A stretch of 33,289 bases of DNA from an uncultured Deefgea sp. (lineage in GTDB: Bacteria > Pseudomonadota > Gammaproteobacteria > Burkholderiales > Chitinibacteraceae), in NCBI RefSeq assembly GCF_947072475.1, contig NZ_CAMTIA010000032.1, forward strand, positions 1 through 33,289, given 5' to 3'. How positions within the stretch are numbered: position 1 is the stretch's first letter; each line of letters opens with the position of its first letter. This document shows positions 1-8,224 of the stretch, in pieces. The notes under the pieces were generated by a model. The model saw only the letters and a program-made list of their open reading frames with translations. It was not told the DNA's origin and made no database searches. Both the position numbers and the translations under genes were made by a program.

Positions 1-3
1 GAT

Positions 4-79
4 GCGGGATTAGCTCAGTTGGTAGAGCGATACCTTGCCAAGGTATAGGTCGAGAGTTCGAGTCTCTTATCCCGCTCCA
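4..79 (+). tRNA. tRNA-Gly (anticodon GCC)
   Basis: This is a complete 76-nt cloverleaf. The acceptor GCGGGAT pairs with ATCCCGC, the discriminator is T and the CCA is encoded. The anticodon loop TTGCCAA gives anticodon GCC. It is the first gene of a Gly-Cys-Leu tRNA cluster; any promoter lies to the left of the window. Confidence 0.97.
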
Positions 80-126
80 GTTTTTAGTATTAATGAAGTG
101 GTTATTCATTAATCAGTACGACCCCT

Positions 127-200
127 GGCGGGGTAGCAAAATGGTTATGCCGCGGCCTGCAAAGCCGTTTACGCCGGTTCGATTCCGGCCTCCGCCTCCA
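127..200 (+). tRNA. tRNA-Cys (anticodon GCA)
   Basis: This is a 74-nt cloverleaf. The acceptor GGCGGGG pairs with CTCCGCC with one G-T wobble, the T loop is TTCGATT and the CCA is encoded. The anticodon loop CTGCAAA gives anticodon GCA. It starts 47 nt after tRNA-Gly and is probably co-transcribed with it. Confidence 0.97.
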
Positions 201-255
201 AAACTAAAGTGCGAGAAATCGAACTTTAAGAAATGCTGAAGCAGTAATGCACAGC

Positions 256-340
256 GCTCGGATGGTGAAATTGGTAGACACAAGGGACTTAAAATCCCTC
301 GCCGAAGGGTGTGCGGGTTCAAGTCCCGCTCCGAGCACCA
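256..340 (+). tRNA. tRNA-Leu (anticodon TAA)
   Basis: This is an 85-nt class II tRNA with a long variable arm. The acceptor GCTCGGA pairs with TCCGAGC and the CCA is encoded. The anticodon loop CTTAAAA gives anticodon UAA. It is the last gene of the tRNA cluster and is followed 11 nt later by a terminator. Confidence 0.97.
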
Positions 341-351
341 CTAATAGAATC

Positions 352-382
352 AAGGGTTTAGCTGAAAAGCTAGACCCTTTTT
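352..382 (+). terminator. Rho-independent terminator of the tRNA cluster
   Basis: AAGGGTTTAGCT and AGCTAGACCCTT form a 12-bp stem with one G-T pair around a GAAA tetraloop, running into a T tract. It immediately follows tRNA-Leu. The stretch from here to the chemoreceptor gene holds only a possible promoter (TTGCGT at 493-498 and TACAAA at 516-521, spacer 17). Confidence 0.9.
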
Positions 383-640
383 TCTTGCCCGCGAGTTAGC
401 CCAAACCCCTCTTGGGACGTGCTTGGGGCATGACCTCAGAGCACAGCAGAATCATCCCGCCCTCCCTGAGTTGACGTTAAAACTGACAAAAATTGCGTTT
501 ATTTAATTGATAAAATACAAATTAGCAATCAATTAATTACTAACAATGTAAAATTATTGGTTTTTTTCTTAGAGCTACCACCGTAATGCACTAGATTGAT
601 ACAAATCCCGTCTGGGTCGGGATATTGATTGAGGTGCACT

Positions 641-1960
641 ATGTTTTTTAAGCAAAATCGGTTAATTAGCCAACTAGACAATGCGGCCGAAGCGGCTTTA
701 CGTGGCGATATGCCACGCTGGACGATGGATGGCGATGAGAAATGGCGTGCCATTGGCGATAAATTACATCGCATCTGGCATAAAAACAGCGAAGCGCTTT
801 CTGCGGCCCTGCATGAAAAACGCGCTTTACATGATGAAGTAAGCGCTTTGCAGGAAGAACTCGCCAAGGAAAAAACGCAGTACAGTGCTTTAGAAAAACG
901 TTTTGATCTAGTGAATCAGGCATCCAGCGAAGGCCTTTGGGATATGAGCGTGGTGGCGGGTGATCCGATTAATCCCGCCAATGTATTTTGGTGGTCAGCG
1001 ACCTTCAGGCGTTTGCTCGGGTTTACCGATGAGCGAGATTTTCCTAGTGTGCTGGGGAGCTGGGCTAACCTTTTGCATCCTGACGATAAAGACCGCACAC
1101 TCACGGCCTTTGCTGATCACTTAAATGATAGAAGCGGGCGCACCCCTTACGATATTGAATACCGCCTGCAATGCAAAGATAAGCAATATCGCTGGTTCCG
1201 AGCCAGAGGCGCGACACAACGTAATAGCGAAGGCGTACCGCTCAGAGTGGCGGGCTCTTTGGAGGGGATTTCCCTGCGCAAAAAGCACGAGGCCGAGCTG
1301 GATAAAACGCTAACTCGGTTCGAACTCAGCAGCGCAATGCTGTCCGAAGGCTTATGGGATATGGAAGTCGATGTGGAAAACCCAGTTAACCCGCAAAATG
1401 CCTTTTGGTGGTCGGAACAATTTAGAGCTTTATTGGGTTTTAATTCGGTGAACGAATTTCCGGATGTGCTAGAAAGCTGGGCCAGCCGCTTACACCCGGA
1501 TGAAAAGCAAGGCGTACTGGATGCATTTGCCGCGCATTTAAACGATAAAACCGGCAAAACGCCCTACAGCATCGAATACCGCCTGAAGTGTAAAAACAAC
1601 GAATATCACTGGTTTCGCGCCAGAGGCAAAACCCGCCGAGACAGCAATGGCGCGCCACTGCGCGTGGTGGGGGCTTTGGTCGCCATTGATGCCGAAAAGA
1701 AATCCGAGGCGCTCAGCGGTGAAAGCTCGCAAAGGCAGAGCCTAGAAAAAAGCCTTGCCGAAATCGCTACCATTGTCGGCACCATTAAATCGATTGCCGA
1801 TCAGACTAATCTGCTGGCGCTGAACGCCGCCATCGAAGCCGCCCGCGCTGGCGAGGCGGGTCGTGGCTTTGCTGTGGTGGCCGATGAAGTCAGAAAACTC
1901 GCCGAAAGAACCAGCGCAGCAACGCTGGATGTAGAAAGCCTAGTTCGGCAGAGCAAGTAA
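641..1960 (+). CDS. Soluble twin-PAS methyl-accepting chemotaxis-type protein
   Basis: This 439-residue protein has no membrane segment, so it is a predicted cytoplasmic chemoreceptor. A charged, probably coiled-coil N-terminus (about 1-85) is followed by two homologous PAS_3-type domains (about 85-212 and 220-345). Both share SEGLWDM, the FWW segment, LHPD, IEYRL and WFRARG. The C-terminus (about 365-439) carries the signature hairpin tip of MCP signalling domains ([15 protein letters not shown], then [15 protein letters not shown], about 384-425), which binds CheA/CheW. The helical bundle around the tip is far shorter than in classical MCPs. The ATG at 641 is chosen because GAGGTG lies 5 nt upstream; an in-frame TTG at 629 is less likely. 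The ligand or cofactor is unknown. A family A repeat begins 28 nt after the stop. Confidence 0.88.
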   Translation: MFFKQNRLISQLDNAAEAALRGDMPRWTMDGDEKWRAIGDKLHRIWHKNSEALSAALHEKRALHDEVSALQEELAKEKTQYSALEKRFDLVNQASSEGLWDMSVVAGDPINPANVFWWSATFRRLLGFTDERDFPSVLGSWANLLHPDDKDRTLTAFADHLNDRSGRTPYDIEYRLQCKDKQYRWFRARGATQRNSEGVPLRVAGSLEGISLRKKHEAELDKTLTRFELSSAMLSEGLWDMEVDVENPVNPQNAFWWSEQFRALLGFNSVNEFPDVLESWASRLHPDEKQGVLDAFAAHLNDKTGKTPYSIEYRLKCKNNEYHWFRARGKTRRDSNGAPLRVVGALVAIDAEKKSEALSGESSQRQSLEKSLAEIATIVGTIKSIADQTNLLALNAAIEAARAGEAGRGFAVVADEVRKLAERTSAATLDVESLVRQSK

Positions 1961-1987
1961 GCCAGTAGCGTGCAGTGGCATCGATGG

Positions 1988-2116
1988 CTAGGGTCTGTTG
2001 ACGTTTGGTCGCCGCTGCTGACGCGCTTTTCGCGGTGAATCAAGGCGTAGTAAGCCATGTTATGTAAGCTTGCTACGCCGCAGAATAACCGCGAAAATAG
2101 CCCAGCGTCGATGCCA
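1988..2116 (+). repeat. Dispersed repeat family A, left-end copy with long palindrome
   Basis: It begins with CTAGGGTCTGTTGACGTT, the terminal sequence also found at 12883 and at both ends of the 22377-22687 element. It aligns with the left part of that element through AATCAAGGCGTAGT. It folds into an extended hairpin: TTTTCGCGGT (2027-2036) with ACCGCGAAAA (2088-2097), and GGCGTAGTAAGC (2043-2054) with GCTTGCTACGCC (2068-2079, one mismatch). TGGCATCGA at 1976-1984, just outside the repeat, pairs with TCGATGCCA at 2108-2116. No right end is visible, so this is a partial or decayed copy. It has no coding capacity. Confidence 0.75.
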
Positions 2117-2300
2117 TTCCGGTGCTTGCCGCTCGATAGCAGCATACGCAATGCAGTTTGATGCCCACTTCTGTCAAACAGAAAATCCGACCCAAATCAA
2201 TACACCCAGCGGATAACAAGGTAGAATTCGCGCTTGAGCTGGGCTGGCCAATTGTCGAACGATTAAATCGCGCCAGCGCCGCAAGAAAGCAAACGCTCAC

Positions 2301-2334
2301 AAACCCTAGACCGCGATGGCGACTGGGGTTTTTT
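2301..2334 (+). terminator. Probable Rho-independent terminator
   Basis: AAACCCTAG (2301-2309) pairs with CTGGGGTTT (2323-2331, one wobble), with inner CGC/GCG pairs, followed by a T run. It could end transcription from the chemoreceptor gene. The rest of 1961-2433 holds the repeat A copy and no gene I can support. Confidence 0.6.
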
Positions 2335-2433
2335 GTTTTGTGATGAATTTAGTCAGTGATACCTTTGGGTATAGGCTGCTAGATCTTGATACACCTTATT
2401 TAGCAGCAGATACCCACAGTAGCCTAGGCCCAT

Positions 2434-4341
2434 ATGAGCAAGATCGATACCGCCCGCGTTTTATCTATCATCCCACCGATGACGCAATTGAATACGCCCT
2501 ATCCTTCCACTGCGTATTTAACGGGCTTTTTGCGCTCGCAAGGCGTGCAAGCGCAGCAAACCGACTTGGCACTGGCCTTGATGCTCAAGCTGTTTTCTAA
2601 AGACGGTTTACTCGACGTTCGCAAAAAAATCGATAAGATCCCACCCAAAAAACGCACGCCGCAAGTGGCGCTATTTGACGCGACGTTTGATCGCTACCTC
2701 AGCACGATCACCCCAACCATGGCGTTTTTGCAAGGCCGCGACTCCACCATCGGCCACCGTATCTGCAGCCGTAATTTTTTGCCTGAAGGCCAGCGTTTTG
2801 CCCAGCTCGATGCCTATGTCGACGACGAGGGGGGAGATCCGCTGGCGTGGGCATTTGGCGCGCTCGGCATGCAAGACCGCGCACGGCATTTGGGTACGCT
2901 GTATTTAAACGACATCGCCGATGTATTACGTGATGCGGTGGATTCACGCTTTGAATTTGTTCGCTATGCCGAGTCATTAGCGATGTCGCAAGCCACGTTT
3001 GATCCGCTGGCGCGGGCGCTGGCGGCGCCCACCACGATGGTCGATGATTATCTGGCCGAACTGACGCTAGAATCCGCCCTTCAGCACCAACCGAATATCG
3101 TCTTGCTGTCGGTGCCCTTCCCTGGCGCAGTATATGCCGCTTTCCGAATCGCCCAAACGATTCGCAAGCAATACCCTGATATGGTCATCGCGCTCGGTGG
3201 CGGATTTGCCAATACTGAATTGCGCGAACTCAAAGAGCCGCGCGTTTTTGATTACTTTGATTTCGTCATGCTCGATGCTGGCGAGCGCCCCTTGTTGGCG
3301 CTGCTGGAGCACTTAAAAGGCAAACGCTCACAACAACGTTTGGTGCGCACCTTTACCCGTGTTGACGGCGCGGTGAAATACATCAACTTCGTCGAGCCTG
3401 AAGTGCCGTTTGGCGAAGTCGGTACGCCCACTTGGGATGGCTTACCGCTCGATCGCTACCTATCACTACTCGATATGCTCAACCCCATGCACCGGTTGTG
3501 GTCGGATGGGCGCTGGAATAAGCTCACCGTGGCGCACGGCTGCTATTGGAAAAAATGCAGTTTTTGCGATATTACCCTCGATTATATTTCGCGCTATGAA
3601 ACCACCACCGCCGAAGTATTGGTCGATCGCATCGAAGCCATCATCGCCGAAACCGGGCAAACTGGTTTTCACTTTGTCGATGAAGCAGCGCCCCCCAAAG
3701 CGCTCAAAGCACTGGCCGAAGAACTGATTCGGCGCAATATCTCGATTTCGTGGTGGGGCAATATCCGGTTTGAAAAAACCTTTAGCCCGGATCTTTGCCG
3801 ATTGCTCGCCGAAAGTGGCTGTATCGCGATTTCGGGCGGGCTTGAGGTCGCATCCGATCGTCTGCTGACCTTGATGAAAAAAGGCGTGTCCGTTGAGCAA
3901 GTGGCCAAAGTGACGCAAAGTTTTACCGAGGCCGGCGTCTTGGTGCATGCGTATTTGATGTACGGCTTCCCGACGCAAACGGTGCAAGACACCGTCGATG
4001 CGCTCGAATACGTGCGGCAGCTATTTGATAATGGCTGTATTCAATCGGGATTTTTCCATCGTTTTGCCTGCACGGTGCACTCCCCAGTTGGCAAAAATCC
4101 AGAAGAATTTGGCGTTACGCTGGAAAAACTCCCTGAAATCAGCTTTGCCACCAATGATATTGGCTTTATTGATCCAACCGGGGTTGATCATGATGCGCTT
4201 GGTCGTGCGCTGAATAAAGCGCTGTATAACTATATGCACGGCATTGGTTTAGATGACGATGTGCGAGTGTGGTTTGATAGCAAAGTGCCACGCACCACCA
4301 TTGCCAAACATCGCCTGGCCAAAGCATTGCAGCAATATTAA
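2434..4341 (+). CDS. B12-binding-domain-type radical SAM protein
   Basis: This 635-residue protein has an N-terminal Rossmann-like region of the cobalamin-binding type (about 10-310). It includes the segments PNIVLLSVPFPGAV, ALGGGFAN and FDFVMLDAGERPL, but I do not see the base-off DxHxxG motif. A radical SAM core follows (about 345-560). Its cluster motif is HGCYWKKCSFCD, with cysteines near 370, 375 and 378 (CX4CX2C rather than CX3CX2C). A SAM-contact-like segment SGGLEVASDRLL comes later. Relatives catalyse radical methylations, ring closures or rearrangements; the substrate cannot be read from sequence. The ATG at 2434 begins the family-like N-terminus, although its SD is weak. It is convergent with the YkgJ-type gene at 4411-4704. 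Confidence 0.82.
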   Translation: MSKIDTARVLSIIPPMTQLNTPYPSTAYLTGFLRSQGVQAQQTDLALALMLKLFSKDGLLDVRKKIDKIPPKKRTPQVALFDATFDRYLSTITPTMAFLQGRDSTIGHRICSRNFLPEGQRFAQLDAYVDDEGGDPLAWAFGALGMQDRARHLGTLYLNDIADVLRDAVDSRFEFVRYAESLAMSQATFDPLARALAAPTTMVDDYLAELTLESALQHQPNIVLLSVPFPGAVYAAFRIAQTIRKQYPDMVIALGGGFANTELRELKEPRVFDYFDFVMLDAGERPLLALLEHLKGKRSQQRLVRTFTRVDGAVKYINFVEPEVPFGEVGTPTWDGLPLDRYLSLLDMLNPMHRLWSDGRWNKLTVAHGCYWKKCSFCDITLDYISRYETTTAEVLVDRIEAIIAETGQTGFHFVDEAAPPKALKALAEELIRRNISISWWGNIRFEKTFSPDLCRLLAESGCIAISGGLEVASDRLLTLMKKGVSVEQVAKVTQSFTEAGVLVHAYLMYGFPTQTVQDTVDALEYVRQLFDNGCIQSGFFHRFACTVHSPVGKNPEEFGVTLEKLPEISFATNDIGFIDPTGVDHDALGRALNKALYNYMHGIGLDDDVRVWFDSKVPRTTIAKHRLAKALQQY

Positions 4342-4350
4342 GTCGACGGG

Positions 4351-4382
4351 CCATCGTTGGCTATCCAGTCATCAAACGATGG
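4351..4382. terminator. Hairpin between convergent genes
   Basis: CCATCGTT (4351-4358) and AACGATGG (4375-4382) form a perfect 8-bp stem in the 69-nt gap between the convergent radical SAM and YkgJ-type genes. There is no clear T tract on either strand, so termination is inferred from position only. Confidence 0.4.
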
Positions 4383-4410
4383 TCGGTCTGAAACGCGCAG
4401 TAGCAAGCGG

Positions 4411-4704
4411 CTAAATGCTGCGTTGAATCGACAGCAAAGGAATGCGCTTTCTTTGCTCGATACAGTCGCTGTCACCCGCTTCGTATTCACGGCAAATCCA
4501 AGGACGCTGCGCATAAATCGTACACAGCATATTGCTACGATTAAGCGCCGCGCACCAACCATCGGCCAGACGATGCATAATCTCGCCGCCCCAAGCATCC
4601 ACTTCAATGAACTCGGCGGGCACATCATCATCACCCGCAATCAGCATCACTTCTAATTGGCAACAACAGGCTTTACAACTACTACACGATACAGCGTCAG
4701 ACAT
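4411..4704 (-). CDS. YkgJ family cysteine-cluster protein
   Basis: This 97-residue protein has the typical cysteine pattern of YkgJ/UPF0153-type proteins. An N-terminal cluster (C7, C10, C13-C15) is followed by GWCAAL, LCTIYAQRPWICREYEAG and a last cysteine shortly after. The family is thought to bind zinc or an Fe-S cluster; its function is not established. The start is well supported: GGAGGT lies 2 nt upstream of the ATG (complement of 4707-4712). It is transcribed toward the radical SAM gene and ends 69 nt from it. The neighbourhood suggests metal or cluster chemistry but does not prove a link. Confidence 0.85.
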   Translation of the reverse strand: MSDAVSCSSCKACCCQLEVMLIAGDDDVPAEFIEVDAWGGEIMHRLADGWCAALNRSNMLCTIYAQRPWICREYEAGDSDCIEQRKRIPLLSIQRSI

Positions 4705-4939
4705 AGACCTCCATGGGTATATTATTACAACCTATATTAAATAAAGCTTACCGCCACATACCCAGAAAGAACGGACAATGTTCAAACTTGGTGTTGGTGC
4801 AGTGCCGCGATAGTCGATCTGGGGCTTAAAACCCGTCCAAGCGCACCGAGTGCGAAGTGAGACAAACAGTTATATCGTTTGGCTCACGACAATCGAGGGC
4901 ACAGCGGAGCTGGGCGAGATCAAAAGCGCCTTTCTTTCC

Positions 4940-5037
4940 CCCTCTTTCTTTGGCGAGACAAAGAAAGAGGGTCCCCGTCGCGGACTGCGACTGTAAAACA
5001 ATGTGCCGCAGGCACTTAAAATCATCAACACGTAATC
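4940..5037 (+). repeat. Dispersed repeat family B, copy 1
   Basis: It begins with a perfect 13-bp inverted repeat, CCCTCTTTCTTTG (4940-4952) with CAAAGAAAGAGGG (4959-4971). GTCCCCGTCGCGGA and GACTGTAAA follow, then the small palindrome GTGCCGCAGGCAC, ending near CAACACGTAAT. The reverse complement of 33198-33289 matches almost throughout (about 90 bp). The copy lies just downstream of the LysR gene. Otherwise 4705-5069 holds no supported gene. Confidence 0.85.
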
Positions 5038-5069
5038 TAAACATCACCAACGATGAAACAATCCGCTGT

Positions 5070-6008
5070 TTAGCGAATATACGGTAAAACAATTTCATCA
5101 CTGCGGCGAGCGCCGGCGGTCACGCTACGGCAAAGCTCTAAAAAAGCCGTAATCCCTGCGGTGCGATATTTTTGTTTGTGCAACACAAAATGAAACTGCC
5201 GCGCCAAATCCAAACCTGCTACAGGTAACTCGATCAAACTGCCACGGCGAAACGCTTCTTTTAGCGCCAACCGCGAAATACAACCAATGCCCAGACCCGA
5301 CTCCACCGCGCGTTTAATCGCCTCGGTATGCTCTAGCTCCAGCCGGATATCGAGCTTAGATTGCACATGCCGCATGGCGTAATCAAAGGTTTGCCGAGTG
5401 CCCGAACCGGACTCCCGAACAATCCAAGACGCGGCGAGCAAATCAGCAAAATCGATCACCCCGCCTTGCTGTAATTTGTGCGCCAAGGGATGCTCGGGCG
5501 CAGCAAATACCGCTAACTCATCGGCAATCCATGGGATGACATCCAAGTCGGCATGCTGGCAATCGCCTTCAATCAAGCCCAAATCCAGCTCATAATGCGC
5601 CACTTGCCGCACAATATGCGCGGTATTATGCACCCCCAATGAAACACGGCAGCCCGGATGCTGCCGCATAAAATCACCAATGAGTAAGGTAGCGAGATAA
5701 TTACCAATGGTCAGCGTCGCACCGACACGCATCGGGCCAAAGCCTGAACGCCCGGCCAATAAGGCGTCAATTTCTGCCGCATGATCGAGTAATTGGATGG
5801 CTTGTGGTAATAAAGCTGCGCCCAATTCATTGAGCTGCAAGCGTTTGCCAATCCGATCAAATAAGCGCCGATCATACACCCGCTCTAATTCAGATAGCGC
5901 GGTGCTGGTCGCCGATTGCGATAAACCCACGCATTCTGCGGCCCGCGACACGCTCTCGCCACGACCTACGGCCACGAACACCTCTAATTGGCGCAGGGTG
6001 AATTTCAT
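5070..6008 (-). CDS. LysR family transcriptional regulator (YeiE/CysL-like)
   Basis: This 312-residue regulator has an N-terminal winged HTH (about 1-62; MKFTLRQLEVF, RAAECVGLSQSATSTALSEL, LFDRIGKRLQLN) and a periplasmic-binding-like effector domain (about 88-295; RVGATLTIGNY, DLGLIEG, RESGSGTRQTFD, AVESGLGIGCIS). These segments resemble Escherichia coli YeiE and the CysL-like effector subgroup, which points to a sulfur or anion-related ligand, but that is inference. The start at 6008 gives the standard LysR N-terminus with GAAGG a few nt upstream; the in-frame extension to 6086 is not LysR-like. No cognate transporter gene lies beside it in this window. Confidence 0.9.
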   Translation of the reverse strand: MKFTLRQLEVFVAVGRGESVSRAAECVGLSQSATSTALSELERVYDRRLFDRIGKRLQLNELGAALLPQAIQLLDHAAEIDALLAGRSGFGPMRVGATLTIGNYLATLLIGDFMRQHPGCRVSLGVHNTAHIVRQVAHYELDLGLIEGDCQHADLDVIPWIADELAVFAAPEHPLAHKLQQGGVIDFADLLAASWIVRESGSGTRQTFDYAMRHVQSKLDIRLELEHTEAIKRAVESGLGIGCISRLALKEAFRRGSLIELPVAGLDLARQFHFVLHKQKYRTAGITAFLELCRSVTAGARRSDEIVLPYIR

Positions 6009-6547
6009 TTCGATGCCTTCAATAGATTTTGAAAATTCAATCGGCACTATAAATATCTGATCGGCTGACAGCAAGCGTTTAAACATTTTAAGCGGCCAAC
6101 ATCGATTGACGGGGCCGATGCCGCCAAAGCAATGCGCTCAAACCTGACGTGGTCCAGCGCATTGCAGTCATGCCGAGCACCGACTTTATAGCGTTAGCAC
6201 GATGGATTCATCACACGGTGCGCACACACTAAAACATCACCGCAGCACAGGCCCGTTTGTTGCCGATCAACCCAAAGCGTCGCCATTAGATTGCCCCTCA
6301 TTGGGTAGGCAACAATCAGCACAAAGCCGAAACATGGCCGCCGTTTCACAACAACAGCGCCATCCAGCCCAACTTAAATTGCGCCAAACATTCAGCCAAT
6401 CACCAGCAATCCAAATCAGCGCCCAATACTCAACCCCATGGCAATGGATAAATAGCCGAAAGCTGACAAAAACTGTATGACTTCTAGTGCGCCCTGATAA
6501 GCTATGATGAATACAAATTAAATAACTCATCATTTTGGAGCCCGTTT
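6009..6547. other. Long intergenic region with stem-loops
   Basis: This is the 539-nt gap between the divergent LysR and DUF2092 genes. It contains two adjacent inverted repeats. GCGG+CATCG pairs with CGATG+CCGC across 6092-6124. GCAATGCGCT (6129-6138) pairs perfectly with AGCGCATTGC (6156-6165), with an inner ACC/GGT. Neither stem is followed by a T run. A TATGAT at 6503-6508 could be a -10 box for the DUF2092 gene, with no good -35. Open frames here have no recognisable similarity and I call none. Confidence 0.45.
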
Positions 6548-7297
6548 ATGCAACTAAAAACATGTTGGTTAGGCTTGGCACTGCTGCCGCTCAGCGTTTC
6601 GCTATGGGCGAGTGACAGCCAGCCGCTCGAAGTCGCGGTCAATCCATTGGTGGTTGCTAAAGCAGTGGAAATCGGAAAGAACTTGCGTAGCCTGCCCAAG
6701 GCCGAGGTGAAAGCCGTCATCACACAAGATATTCTGTCGCCATCAGGCCAAATGATTCAGGCAATGGGCAAGAGCACGATGATCATTGATGGCCACAATA
6801 AACTGTATGTAAAAATCAATAGCGACAATTTAAATCGCGAATATTTTTATAACGGCCAGCAATTAACACAATACTCCCCCACCTTGCATTACTACACCAC
6901 CGTTGACGTGGCCAGCAATACCAGCGATATGCTCAATCAAGTCAAAAACGTCTATGCGCTCAATATTCCACTTAAATCGTTATTTGATATTGGCAAAGAC
7001 CAAGCCGCACTCGATAAATTAACACTCGCCGAATACGTTGGCGTCAGCAAAATTAATGGTCAACTGTGTGATCATTTAGTATTTGCTCAAGCAGAATCAG
7101 TGTGGCAATTATGGACTAGCCGCAGTAAACCATCGCTACCTTGCAAGGTGCTCATTACCGATAGCAGCCAGCCCAATCGCCCGACACTCTCTGAAACCTA
7201 TACTTGGAATCTGCAGCCAAAACTCAATAACAGCGAATTTACCTTTAAAGCTAAATCAGGTGATATGGCGATTCCATTTAAAAAATCAGCAGAATAA
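6548..7297 (+). CDS. DUF2092 family exported protein
   Basis: This 249-residue protein has a signal peptide (about 1-21, ending WASDS), so it is predicted periplasmic. The mature part has features of DUF2092, whose members resemble LolA/LolB-type lipoprotein-binding folds: repeated strands such as STMIIDGHNKLYVKI, a YFYNGQQLTQYSP segment, and a C-terminal LCDHLVFAQ/LWTSRSKPSLPCKVLI segment. The biochemical role is unknown. TTGGAG lies 7 nt before the ATG. The next gene follows after 12 nt and also encodes an exported protein, so the two probably form an operon. Confidence 0.8.
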   Translation: MQLKTCWLGLALLPLSVSLWASDSQPLEVAVNPLVVAKAVEIGKNLRSLPKAEVKAVITQDILSPSGQMIQAMGKSTMIIDGHNKLYVKINSDNLNREYFYNGQQLTQYSPTLHYYTTVDVASNTSDMLNQVKNVYALNIPLKSLFDIGKDQAALDKLTLAEYVGVSKINGQLCDHLVFAQAESVWQLWTSRSKPSLPCKVLITDSSQPNRPTLSETYTWNLQPKLNNSEFTFKAKSGDMAIPFKKSAE

Positions 7298-7309
7298 GGG
7301 GCATTGATT

Positions 7310-7807
7310 ATGTTTAAATTCGCATCAAAAGCCAGCATTTTGGCACTGAGCACCGTGGCTTTAATTAGCATAGGCATGCCAATTCAAGCACAAGCGAAAG
7401 GTGATCACCAAAAAGGCGCTCGCCCTGCCGCGAGCAAAAACAATAAAGTCATGGACAACCGCAGTAACAATAATAAAAACGATCATCGCAAAAACAATAA
7501 CAATATTAAAAACACCAATATCAGCAACAATAACGTCAATGTGAATGTCGATAATAACGGCGGCTATCGTCATGGTGATCGTTACGACAATGACTACCAC
7601 CCTGTTGCGACCGCAGTGGCCGTCACCGCCGCAGTCGCGGTGACTTCGGCAGTGATTGGTAGTATTGTGAATGCCAAGCAAATGCCGACTAATTGCGTGC
7701 AAGTGATGCGTGGCAATATGGCGTATATGCAATGCGGATCAACTTGGTATCAACCGCAATATCAAGGCAGTAATGTGACTTATATTGTGGTCAATCAACC
7801 GTATTAA
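7310..7807 (+). CDS. Asn-rich exported protein, partner of the DUF2092 gene
   Basis: This 165-residue protein has a signal peptide (about 1-29, ending QAQA). An Asn/Lys-rich low-complexity region (about 40-85) is followed by an Ala/Val-rich hydrophobic stretch (about 98-122, VATAVAVTAAVAVTSAVIGS), which may insert into or cross a membrane. The C-terminus has two cysteines and aromatic residues (NCVQVMRGNMAYMQCGSTWY). ATG 7310 is preferred to TTG 7304 because AAGGGG is suitably placed upstream. No catalytic motif is visible. The DUF2092 neighbour and shared export suggest the products act together in the envelope. Confidence 0.75.
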   Translation: MFKFASKASILALSTVALISIGMPIQAQAKGDHQKGARPAASKNNKVMDNRSNNNKNDHRKNNNNIKNTNISNNNVNVNVDNNGGYRHGDRYDNDYHPVATAVAVTAAVAVTSAVIGSIVNAKQMPTNCVQVMRGNMAYMQCGSTWYQPQYQGSNVTYIVVNQPY

Positions 7808-7866
7808 TTCGCGGGATGCGGTGCTGATTCACGATCAGAAATGGATGATTAATGCATTTTTAGATA

Positions 7867-7898
7867 AAAAAATAGGCCATTTCATTTGGCCTATTTTT
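7867..7898. terminator. Bidirectional Rho-independent terminator
   Basis: AAAAATAGGCCA (7867-7878) and TGGCCTATTTTT (7887-7898) form a perfect 12-bp stem that is T-rich at the 3' side on both strands. It lies between the convergent Asn-rich and EF-hand genes and can serve both. Confidence 0.88.
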
Positions 7899-7963
7899 AA
7901 TTGCAATGGATTGTTACTCATCTTGATATTTAACCGAAAAATACCCCAAAGCAGCGACTGATA

Positions 7964-8224
7964 TTACCAAGCCGATGCGTTGGATTTTTTAGCCCGGCAC
8001 TCAGCCTTCATTTTTTGCTTGGCAGCGGTTCGCTCAGCAGGGGTCATCACGCCATTTTTATCGGCGTCGACAAAATCAAAAAAAGCTTCCATTTTTTTAA
8101 GATAATCCGTTTTAGTCACTTCAACTTTTGGCATCACGCGTGGACCATCATCACAATCGGCGTAAGCCATGCTAGATCCCAAAACGGCGGTGGCCAGCAA
8201 TGTGGCTTGAATCAGATGACGCAT
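7964..8224 (-). CDS. Small exported EF-hand protein
   Basis: This 86-residue protein has a signal peptide (about 1-22, ending MAYA) and one canonical EF-hand calcium loop at residues 53-64 (DADKNGVMTPAE, acidic residues at positions 1, 3 and 12, Gly at 6). The tail after the loop is basic and the mature protein has two cysteines. It is predicted to be a periplasmic calcium-binding protein. GGAG lies a few nt upstream of the ATG (complement of about 8231-8235). Its partner is unknown. Confidence 0.82.
   Translation of the reverse strand: MRHLIQATLLATAVLGSSMAYADCDDGPRVMPKVEVTKTDYLKKMEAFFDFVDADKNGVMTPAERTAAKQKMKAECRAKKSNASAW

Noticed and set aside
2158-2343. 61-codon plus-strand frame after repeat A
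   Set aside because: No SD or similarity, and it runs through the predicted terminator.
6202-6533. Overlapping frames on both strands between the LysR and DUF2092 genes, considered as a possible YeiH-type transporter remnant
   Set aside because: Neither translation shows transporter segments or any recognisable motif, and no SD is present.
7361-7732. Minus-strand frame of 123 codons opposite the Asn-rich protein
   Set aside because: It is a shadow of the Asn-codon-rich plus-strand gene, giving an Ile/Val-rich translation with no SD.
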